Below, piece after piece: positions 1 to 13,886 of a stretch of 64,000 nucleotides of DNA. The position numbers were made by a program, and so were the translations under genes. The notes under the pieces are model-generated. The model searched no databases and was not told the DNA's origin. It worked only from the letters and a program-made list of their open reading frames with translations. Origin of the DNA: Azolla caroliniana (Eukaryota > Polypodiophyta); NCBI GenBank assembly GCA_043228905.1, contig JBHGNT010000014.1, positions 20,894,001 to 20,958,000 on the forward strand. Reading direction: 5' to 3'. Position 1 is the first letter of the stretch, and every line of letters starts with the position of its first letter.

Positions 1-251
1 GATTAAAGGAGGCGATTGGTTATGATGATAATGTCGTAACACCGTCTAATTTATCGATATTAGAGGATGGTCATTTTTCTCCACATGAACCTGAGAAAAT
101 CCTCGACCATAGGTGTAGAAACCTAAGGTCAAAGGTTGTTCATCGCTACAAGGTTAAGTGGAAGGATAGATTGGAAGAAGACAGCACATGGGAAACCGAA
201 GAGACATTACGCAAACATTTTCCTAACTTCCCATTGCAAGAGTGCAATTAA
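1..251 (+). pseudogene. 3' end of Ty3/gypsy chromovirus pol (integrase C-terminus with chromodomain), cut by window edge
   Basis: The frame is open from position 3 to the TAA at 249-251. The last 50 or so residues read as a chromodomain: the aromatic/basic core HRYKVKWKDR is followed by EEDSTWE and a short C-terminal helix ending in QECN. In chromoviruses this module ends the integrase and steers integration to modified chromatin. A polypurine tract and a matching 3' LTR follow at once, as expected for a + strand gypsy element. Only the last 83 codons lie in the window, so intactness of the rest is unknown. No stop or frameshift is seen in this stretch. Confidence 0.85.
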
Positions 252-267
252 ATGGAGGGGGGGAGTA
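252..267 (+). other. Polypurine tract of the chromovirus
   Basis: A purine-rich run with eight consecutive G lies directly between the pol stop codon and the LTR start. Its place and content fit the plus-strand primer for reverse transcription. Confidence 0.7.
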
Positions 268-657
268 TGTAATGTTCATTTGTTTAGACGTGCTTAGGGG
301 GCTATCATACTGTAATATTTGAGTCGTCGGCTTTATTGGACAGACCCAATGTGTGTCATAGGGTACCCTGCACATGATTGGTCAGGTAGATGTCATTTCA
401 TGGCCTAGGTCCTATAAACAGGGGAGACTCTCCTTGGTTAAGGGGGCCCCATGAGTGGTTTAGACGAAGCTCTCTTTGATGTGGACTTGTCATCTACCAA
501 GGTCCTGACGTGGAGATCCTAGCTGGTATGGGACAGATCGGAATTCCTCGTCTGCGTGTCGACTCTGGCGCGGGGGCGGATGGGTGGTAACGCATATTTT
601 CAGTATGATTGTGTCATTTATATCTTTATTTTAGAATTGATGATCTTGGTTATTACA
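268..657 (+). repeat. 3' LTR of the chromovirus (390 bp)
   Basis: It begins TGTAAT and ends ATTACA, a perfect 6-bp terminal inverted repeat, and starts just after the polypurine tract. A TATA-like CCTATAAA lies near 411-418. The partner 5' LTR is outside the window, so no target duplication can be checked. Confidence 0.85.
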
Positions 658-1245
658 CTACGTCTATGTATTTCTATTACTTAGAGCCTTTAGGATCAAA
701 GCCATAAACAAATGTACTTGTGTTGACATCAAATCAACACAAAATTATCAAAGCTTTTACAAGCTACGTAAACTCTTGCGCCAATACTACTTCATACGCT
801 CTTGACATTGGAATAATACCCTCATGAGAAAAATGATCAAGAAATGTAATCGTATCAACCAAATCTCCCATCAATGCCAAAAAATCCATGCATCCAACGA
901 ACTTGAACAACTCCGTTGTTTCAAAAGGAAACATGAAACACCAAACATGAGCCATTACTACTACTCGTGTTGGGAGAACCCCACACGAGCAAAGCACAGT
1001 AAACGACACACATGCCTCATCAAAAACCCCCACAAGAGTCAAGAAGGAAGGCATCCAAAACCCACACATATGTATGGTATGGGAGATTCTGGCTTTGCAT
1101 AAGAGAGGCAAAGAAAGCTCTTAGAAATTGAAGGGCCATCCATCAGATTCATATCATAAATGTATGTATACACACATGGCCGGAGCTGTGTTTTAAACTA
1201 AAATACGTGCAATAATACAGAAACATCAACACGGAAATAGAATCA
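658..1245. other. Intergenic stretch with no recognised gene
   Basis: AT-rich sequence between the LTR and the promoter side of the next gene. Short open frames occur on both strands but none shows a domain or plant-like splice structure. It probably holds the upstream regulatory region of the ketol-acid reductoisomerase gene. Confidence 0.5.
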
Positions 1246-1270
1246 ACACACACACACACACACTCGTTTG

Positions 1271-1310
<40 letters not shown>

Positions 1311-1372
1311 GCATATGTACATAATTGCAGCTCTACATACAACAAAAACAAACAGTTCCCATTCCTTCTTTA

Positions 1373-1403
<31 letters not shown>
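1246..1403. repeat. CA, GA and CT microsatellites in the 5' leader region
   Basis: Three simple repeats lie upstream of the start codon: CA at about 1246-1262, GA at about 1274-1309 and CT at about 1374-1403. GA/CT tracts are common in plant core promoters and 5' leaders, so one or more may be transcribed or bound by GAGA-type factors; that role is inference. Confidence 0.85.
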
Positions 1404-1406
<3 letters not shown>

Positions 1407-1489
1407 ATCAAAAGATAAGAAGATTCTTCTTATCTCTGCCTGCCCCTGACCTAAAAAACAACCTAAGCGAAAATAATCTGAAGGTCGCC

Positions 1490-6490
<5,001 letters not shown>

Positions 6491-6942
6491 AAATGATTCT
6501 AGTTGGCAACAATTTTATTTGAGTTATTAGATATGTTCTCTAGCTCCTAAAGGAGCGTTTTGTACTCGGAATCCCTATTGGCTATGGGAGCCCTTAGACT
6601 AGATAACAGTTAAGAGTGATTTAAGGTTGATATGACAGTTCATCTTTTCTTTGTTATGCTAAAGATAAGATATCATCAGGTGTTGTAATGAATAATTGTG
6701 ATGGAGGTTTTATGATAAGCATGCTTTATCATGGAGCTGCTTTTTTGAATAGTATCATTTTCCCTTCAGGAATGTATTTCTCAACAGTATCCTGGTTCCT
6801 GGTTAATTGCTACATATTTACAGAGGGTTAAAAGTTCTAGAGAAATTAGCTTTTCACATGTAACTTAGCTTCTCTGGGTAAAGATTCTGGAGAAACTAGT
6901 CTTTTACAAATGTTATTGCCAAATCTTTATGGATATCCATAT

Positions 6943-7432
6943 TGTTAGTACCTTTAAATATCAAATTATGCTGCAGTATATTTAGTGAAACCTTTTTATT
7001 ATCAATGCTATCGTCCTAGTGTCTTATTTTGCTATGATTTTCAGTTGAAACATCAGTTGAAGGAAAAAATTTAGACTGTTCTTTGTCCCAACACTATCCA
7101 ATACATATCGGTACTCTTTTTGGTTATATTCTGACGTCCAATTAACGTAGTGAGTGTTAGTAGCTCTTGGCTAGTGTGGATTGTATGTTTACTTGGTAAT
7201 TGGAAGCTTTCTCTTCTCATGAAGAAGAATACCAAGTTCAGTTAGTTATTATGATGTGTCATTACATGATAAACACAAGAAGAAGAATAGTGCAATGTTG
7301 CTAAGGGTAAGCTTTCTCTTCTAATGATGAAGAAGGATGCTACGTTTCCTTCAATTTTTGTGCCACTTTTTTATCTCCTAGTCCAACTATTTTTGTGCCA
7401 CTTTTTTATCTCCTAGTCCAACTAATGCTCTA
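6943..7432. repeat. Direct repeat, copy 1 (about 490 bp, downstream of ketol-acid reductoisomerase)
   Basis: From ATTGTTAGTACC to about 7432 the sequence matches 9546-10012 at roughly 95% by eye. Copy 1 carries an internal tandem duplication of about 36 bp (TTTTTGTGCCACTTTTTTAT and onward, at about 7356-7425) that copy 2 lacks. The two copies are in the same orientation and bracket the segment with the RPB7-like gene. No terminal inverted repeats or coding capacity were seen. Confidence 0.85.
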
Positions 7433-7469
7433 TACTTGTGAGCTTGTCATTGCTTTGTTTGCACATTAG

Positions 7470-7600
7470 CTAGGTTGTATTTAGTATGGATATTTCTTTT
7501 GCATACCCACACTTCTTCCACCCTTTGTTTTCACGTTAGCTAGGATGTATTTAGTATGGATATTTCTTTTCCATATCCACACTGCTTCCACTTGTTCCAA
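7470..7600. repeat. Tandem duplication of about 65-70 bp
   Basis: Two adjacent units contain GCTAGG(T/A)TGTATTTAGTATG followed by a pyrimidine-rich stretch and CACACT(T/G)CTTCCA. They differ at a few bases. No coding role is seen. Confidence 0.7.
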
Positions 7601-8280
7601 ATAGAGTGATACTCAAACACACATAAAATGGGGGACAATAGATGATAAATGAATCAATGTTATAGAAGGGGAAACGAATGCCTTATATAGGGTCACCCTC
7701 TCAATACCTTCTCACGAGGTATCGTACCATATATAATACAATTTTTCTTACTTATTAGTTAATTTGGATATTATGAAAATAGCTCTTCTACACAATACTT
7801 AGCATCTTTCTCATTCTTTCCACAAAATCAGAAAGCAAAGCCTTAATAAAATCACGACAACGGTTAACATCATAATCATCCCCAATAATGTCTTTCCCAC
7901 CAAGAAGAATTGCAGCATATGATGTTTTCTCATGGTCTATAGAATTGATATGTTTTTGTCGTTTGTAATTTTCACCACCATCATTACTACCACATCCATC
8001 AGCAATCATAAACTCACTTCCTGATGTTGTGTCAGACATCCTAACCGAGATTGAGAGAACTAACTTGAGACGATGACAATTTTTCTTGAAACTTCTTCTG
8101 AATAATCCTTGGAGAGCTTTGCAAAAGCCCCAAATCACAAAAAGCGGAGTTGTGACAAAATTACATCAAAAACATTGTTTTAACACTATCATTGGAACGT
8201 AGTGGCTTTGCTGTAGCTCTCTCTCTCTCTCTCTGGATACTGTAGCTATTTTTACCCCCGCAGGTTTTTTTCTAAGCATT
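7601..8280. other. Intergenic sequence upstream of the RPB7-like gene
   Basis: AT-rich, with a CT run at about 8219-8234. A minus-strand open frame at 7788-8138 has no recognisable domain and is not called. The 3' part likely holds the promoter of the next gene. Confidence 0.4.
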
Positions 8281-8366
8281 TAACTCTTTACAGGAGGAGA
8301 GTGCGTTCGTTGAAGCCAGAAAGGTTGGAATCGCGGGTATCGTACTTCCTTCCTACGTACCTTCAG

Positions 8367-8687
8367 GTAAGATTCAAGAAGCCCTACTACTACTACTTCA
8401 CCCTCCTTTCCTTTCCATGTCTCTTCACTTTCTTCATCATCTTCCTCTTCTTGTGATTTGACCCTTCTTCCATGTCGATGACCAGCTATACATATATGTA
8501 TGTATGTATGCATGCCTAATTCCTTCTTCCCAATATGCTATACTCATGTCTGTTTAAGGGAAGGAGACCCTATCTACAGTTTAACGATTTAAATGATCTC
8601 ATGTGTTCTAATTCGGTGGGTTTAATATTGTGGTATTCAATCAGAGACGAACTCGTTTGTGCACGTGTTTCATACTTGCCACACATG

Positions 8688-8758
<71 letters not shown>

Positions 8759-8906
8759 TGTTGTGTGACTATATGCTTGTTTCCCCTCCCCTAAAACACA
8801 AATTTTACATATGGGACCAAAAGAATGAATCAGAGATATCCGAAAATGACAGTGTGTGTAAGAATGAGTGAGGTTAAATGTGTCTGGTTCCTTTTTACGG
8901 TGTCAG
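8367..8906 (+). other. Probable 5'-UTR intron of the RPB7-like gene
   Basis: A good donor (TTCAG|GTAAG) at 8366/8367 and an acceptor (GGTGTCAG|GAGG) at 8906 flank a T-rich segment just 15 bases before the best start codon. The intron would hold the 65-bp GA microsatellite. Transcript data would settle it. Confidence 0.55.
8691..8755. repeat. GA microsatellite (about 65 bp)
   Basis: An uninterrupted run of about 32 AG units, inside the proposed 5'-UTR intron of the RPB7-like gene. Open frames across it are artefacts of the repeat. Confidence 0.95.
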
Positions 8907-8921
8907 GAGGGAGGGTTAAAT

Positions 8922-9458
8922 ATGTTTTTCGAGCTTCCGATGAAGCGCCTTGTGGTGCTGCGTCCTGATCAGCTCCATAAGGGAATCTACCTCAATGTCG
9001 CCATCTTGACACAGTTGCTAGAAGATGTCAAGTCATGGAAATGCAGTGAAGATCATGGCTACTATATCACTCCCACTACGCTAGGGAGCATCGGAGAAGG
9101 CAAAGTGAGGAGTCTAACAGGCATGGTATCATTTCCTTTAGAATTCTGCTGCATCGTCTTCAAACCATTTAAAGGAGAGATTCTTGAAGGAGAAGTTAAA
9201 CAAGTGAGTAAACGTGGATGCTATATAGCCTCTGGACCATTGGAAGACATATTTGTACATGTATCCATGATGGAAGGTTATGAACATGAAGGTGGTACAA
9301 ATGTGGAATTCCCTAGGTTCACGCAAGCAGATGGAAGTGTGATCGAAATTGGAACAAAACTTCGCTTCAAGATAGTTGGAATCAAGTGGATTGAGGAGCA
9401 TAGGGATTTTAAGGCTCTAGGAACTATTAATGAAGACTTTCTGGGGCCCATTGAATAA
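8922..9458 (+). CDS. DNA-directed RNA polymerase subunit 7-like protein (NRPD7/NRPE7-like)
   Basis: Single coding exon, 178 aa, the usual length of the RPB7 family. In this family the subunit pairs with the RPB4-type subunit to form the stalk of RNA polymerase II, or of the plant-specific Pol IV/Pol V used in RNA-directed DNA methylation. Residues 1 to about 80 form the N-terminal RNP-like domain, with GYYITPTTLGSIGEGKV; residues of about 83-178 form the S1/OB fold, starting FKPFKGEILEGEVKQVSKRG. The wording of ITPT and IGEGK is closer to my recollection of the Pol IV/V subunit than of canonical NRPB7, but this is from memory. The start at 8922 is chosen because family proteins begin MF and because it follows the proposed acceptor at 8906; an open frame extends 18 codons further upstream. 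No stop or frameshift. Confidence 0.85.
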   Translation: MFFELPMKRLVVLRPDQLHKGIYLNVAILTQLLEDVKSWKCSEDHGYYITPTTLGSIGEGKVRSLTGMVSFPLEFCCIVFKPFKGEILEGEVKQVSKRGCYIASGPLEDIFVHVSMMEGYEHEGGTNVEFPRFTQADGSVIEIGTKLRFKIVGIKWIEEHRDFKALGTINEDFLGPIE

Positions 9459-9545
9459 AATGGATATCTTTCACTAAGATTAAGTGGCCATGTGTGTATG
9501 TATATCTCCAATTTACTAATGCAATTGTATGGAACACATACCTTT

Positions 9546-10012
9546 AAATTGTTAGTACCTGTAAATATCAAATTATGCCGCAGTATATTTAGTGAAACCT
9601 TTTTATTATCAATGCTATCGTCCTAGTGTCTTATTTTGCTATGATTTTCAGTTGAATCATCATTTGAAGGAAAAAATTTTGGACTGTTCTTTTTCCCAAC
9701 ACTATCCAATACATATTGGTATTCTTTTTGGTTATATTCTGACGTCCAATTAACATAGTGAGTGTTAGTAACTCTTGGCTAGTGTGGATTGTATGTTTAC
9801 TTAGTTGGTAATTGGAAGCTTTCTCTTCTCATGAAGAAGAATACCAAGTTCAGTTAGTTATTATGATGTGTCATTACATGATAAACATAAGAAGAAGAAT
9901 AGTGCAATGTTGCTAAGGGTAAGCTTTCTCTTCTCATGATGAAGAAGGATGCTACGTTTCCTTCAATTTTTGTGCCACTTTTTTATCTCCTATTCCAACT
10001 ATTGCTCTATAC
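9546..10012. repeat. Direct repeat, copy 2 (about 465 bp, downstream of the RPB7-like gene)
   Basis: Matches 6943-7432 in the same orientation at roughly 95% by eye, apart from the internal 36-bp duplication in copy 1 and a short TTAG insertion in this copy. It begins about 90 bp after the RPB7-like stop codon, so it is probably partly 3'-UTR. Confidence 0.85.
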
Positions 10013-11472
10013 CAGCTTTTCTGTGTTTATTTTGATCCTGACAGATGATTGGATGAACTCTTATGGGAAGTGTCCTAATCGAAGAACCTCTTTATTAGGT
10101 ATTCTTGCATGCTATACTTTCAGGATTTTGTTTTCTCATTGCTTTAAATCAGATTAGATTATCAAAAAGTCTATGCGATTTTTACATGTTTAATCTTTAA
10201 CAATAAGACATTCTAGCATTGGTGCTGAAATTATATACATATTTTATGCTCAAGAAAAAATCTAGGAAAGTTTTATATTTGGCTTCAATTAGTGGCATTA
10301 AATGTTGTGATTCTAGTAAATCATTCATTTCAAACTCAAATGCCAATTTCTTCTTAACATCTATTAACAAATATGGAACTAGCACGACACCACAAGATAT
10401 CTTAAGTTTTCTTATTTATATTGTTTTCACATGTAGTATTCCATACATTCATGTACATCTCACAGTATAGTTACTACAACCCTCCAAGTCATGCATGATA
10501 GCCAATTGCTGACAATACATAGCATAATAATGCAATATATGTAGAAACAACATTGTGTTGGTGTGTTGTCACAACATTAATATTCTATGGAGTCTTGTAA
10601 ATATTTTATTCTTGTTCAGAATACAAATATCTTATTTACTTTTCATTTTACTCCCTATTCTAATTCAATATTGTTTTTTGCTTCTACTCCTCATTTCTTC
10701 TTTTTGCCGAGTACTTAAGTTAGCCTTTTCCTAGCTATGGAGTCTAGAAGCAAGTACAAATCATGCACATGTTGTTAGAGCTTGAGACCTTACAATCAAA
10801 TATGTGGCAGTAACGCAAGAAAATCAATGCCTTACAACAAAATATGTGGCACTAGAGTAAGAAAACCAATGAACTTCTCAAGGACTTACAACAACTAAAT
10901 GTTGAAAAGGCACATCACTACAAGCTCCTCGCAGACTTACAACCACTACAAGTGTTGGAAAGCCACAACACTACAAGGAATTATCTCATTGGGTTTACAA
11001 TCTAGAATGATCATTGTGACTCTATGATGATACGTGTCAAAAGCACATTTAAACCGTCCAAAAGAACCAGAAATTAGTTTCCATACAAAGTTTGGTGCTG
11101 TATAGTTGCAATTCTAATTAGCTACATCTCATGATTTGAATGCACCACACTTGATATCCATCTTATGTTGCTTGAGTTAGATTGGTCAAAACATTGTTAA
11201 TTGGGACAACCCGAGCTAGAGATGAGGTTATCATCATTATAAGAGAATTTCAACATCTTTATTAATAAGTTCCAAATGTGCTTTGGAGATACAAATAATG
11301 TTAGAATTGTTATCAACAAGATTCAAAGATTGTGTATATGGGTATAGATGTGTAAATTCGTTGAGATATGAGTATGTTAATGTATGGGTATATATTTTTA
11401 TGGAAAAGGGTTAAGCGTATTTCTTTATGTATTTTTGTGTGGGTATATAAAATTATATGTATATGGGTATCT

Positions 11473-11509
<37 letters not shown>

Positions 11510-11989
11510 TAAGTGTATAGAAAGATGTGGTTTAAGTGTATATGTAATTTTATTCAATGTAAACATTTGTTTGTATTTGCGATTGTGGTATTAGCACAAT
11601 CCATCCTAAGTTCTAACTACACTCTACTTAATAATAGCCTTAATGAATGTGTAGTAAAACCAACCATGGTCGAGTTAAGGTAATTACAACAAGACCAAGA
11701 ACCACATATAACTAACCAAGATTTGCCAATATCTAACCAAGAACTTCCAAGCATAACTATTTGGCCCGAAGTTGTAGAAGTGTAAACATGGAAGTGGAAT
11801 GGAGAAGTTTTCGAGTGAGTGTTTCTAAATGTGTATGATATGAGTGTATCTAAATGTGTATTGTTTTCAAATATGCGTAAACATAAAGTTTTTTAAGCAT
11901 GTATGAATTATTTATTTCATGGGAAGGTATATTCATGTAATTATGGAAGAAAAAGTAAGTGGGTGTGGAGTTAAGGCTAGGGACCAAGC
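10013..11989. other. AT-rich intergenic region, no gene recognised
   Basis: No open frame with a recognisable domain. Contains a small imperfect tandem duplication near 10787-10870 (ATATGTGGCA units) and a TATG/TATA-rich stretch at 11330-11490 ending in a short GA microsatellite at about 11489-11509. Nothing else seen. Confidence 0.5.
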
Positions 11990-12485
11990 CTCCACTCGAG
12001 GGTTGAATGAAAGCTTGAGAGCTTTAAACGCCCGAGAATTGAGAGCTTGAGGCTTTCAACCAAACTTTGAGTTGGGAGATTATCCAAGCTTGAGTAGAGG
12101 GTTAGAAGCCCTCAAAGGCTCTTTTATGCAAGAGCCAACGCCTGGGGGTTGGGAGCTCGAGGATAAGGTGGATGAGTTGATGGTTGAAGGACTTGAAGAT
12201 TCTACAAAAATGAATTCTCGAGGTTCGAGAGATCAGACACTCCGCCTTGAGGGTTGGTATATGAATTAGGTTTTGTATCTTCGAGATTCGGTGGTCGTAG
12301 GTGGCACACTAGAGGTGTAGTGAAGGAATGACGCTTGAGGTTTGTACATTGCACCGTAGAGGTTGAGTGAGCATTGTTCAAATGCTTTGCTCGAAACCTT
12401 CGAGCCATTGAAGGTTGAGCTTGTCCAACACATTCAACTCTCACAACTTGGGTTCATGTCTTCGCTTGTCGAGGCTTGAGTTTGT
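11990..12485. repeat. Region enriched for CTTGAG/CTCGAG/TTCGAG words
   Basis: About 500 bp carry many copies of the hexamer CTTGAG and close variants, often as AGCTTGAG or CTTGAGG, at irregular spacing. No coding sense is seen in any frame. It may be a decayed tandem repeat; the origin is unknown. Confidence 0.5.
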
Positions 12486-12516
12486 GTACTTAAAACACGA
12501 CTCAAGCAATCAACCC

Positions 12517-12623
<107 letters not shown>

Positions 12624-12770
12624 TATAATTTATATGTATGTACATAGTATGTACATTAATAATAGAAATAAGTATAATAAGTTTTTTTTGTGTGTGTGCG
12701 TGCGCGCGAAGGCCCGTTTTGTCCAAGAAATGGAAGTGGTGGGCGGATGGATATACGGCCCCTCCCTTCT

Positions 12771-12771
<1 letters not shown>

Positions 12772-12802
<31 letters not shown>
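12772..12802. repeat. CT microsatellite
   Basis: About 15 CT units ending in CTCCAACACA. Short frames reading through it have no domain. Confidence 0.95.
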
Positions 12803-12807
<5 letters not shown>

Positions 12808-13236
12808 ACAACACAGAAGACGACGAAAATTGCAGGTTTCTATTTCTTTCTCTACAAAGATTCCAGATTCCCCTCAGATATATCTATGTATACATTGTAT
12901 ATATTTGTCAGCGCTGTTTTGCCATAGTAAAAGCAAATATGACTATATAAATCCTTCCATATTCTCATGAAATAAAGGAGCATCAAAGAATGCATGTAAT
13001 TATTGTTTTTGCTTCCATCTGTGTATATAAATCGGGGCCTGAGATTAAACCGAATTGATGTACGGATGATGGCGATTCATGCCACTGAATCCTTTAGTTA
13101 ATGGCCAGAACAATTGGTGGTACTTATAATCATAATTTCCTAGTATTTCGTTCCATGAAAACCCTGAACGATATGTATAAGTTTCTACGATAAATTTACA
13201 GTGCACATTTCTCAATATAATCTTCTGGTCATGCTA

Positions 13237-13306
13237 GTAAAGAAGAAGAAGAAGAAGAAGAAGAAGAAGAAGAAGAAGAAGAAGAAGAAGAAGAAGAAGA
13301 AGAAGA
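13237..13306. repeat. GAA/AAG trinucleotide microsatellite (about 70 bp)
   Basis: About 22 AAG units. It can be read as a poly-Lys frame but flanking sequence shows no coding support. Confidence 0.95.
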
Positions 13307-13886
13307 GGTGGGTTGGGCCAAACACCTGCATTCGCAAGAGGTTTAAAGATCATTCAAAAGGGAAACAATGGTTCTTCATATTAGAGTTTGACATTAGATA
13401 GATAAAATATAAGACGTAACAAGACTTTGAAAAGGCGCTGGGTTAGTAGTAGCATGCATGTATGGAATGATCAGGTACCACTAGTATTATGTAGGTCAAG
13501 GTCAAGGTCAAGGTCGGCTATCCATCAATGGGTACACACACACACACACACACACACAAATTTGATGCGAACTTTAAAAGATCTTTCTTTCATACAACAT
13601 ATAAAAGACACTTTAAATGAAGATGGGAAGATGTTTGGCTCAACATGGTGCATACACACAGGCCCTCATGTGAATGGTAGGTATTAGTAGTAAATTTTTC
13701 CTTTTTTATTTTCTGAATTTAGTGTTTTTAATGTATTAGCTTCATTTGCTTGCTCTTTCTGGTTTTGTATTGTTGATACTTTTGCACAGGAAGAATATTG
13801 CACGTTTAATAACAGTTATCATAGACTTGCAGAGGTTTTTTGTGAGGTTGGGAAAACAGAGAGCAATCTAAGAAGTAAATGTGGGT

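Noticed and set aside
7788-8138. Minus-strand open frame of 116 codons upstream of the RPB7-like gene
   Set aside because: No recognisable domain and no splice or promoter support; AT-rich flank where such frames arise by chance.
9936-10157. Plus-strand open frame of 73 codons after the second direct repeat
   Set aside because: Starts inside the repeat, hydrophobic low-complexity start, no homology recognised; copy 1 of the repeat does not keep the frame.
13201-13401. Frame with a poly-Lys run
   Set aside because: Product of the AAG microsatellite.
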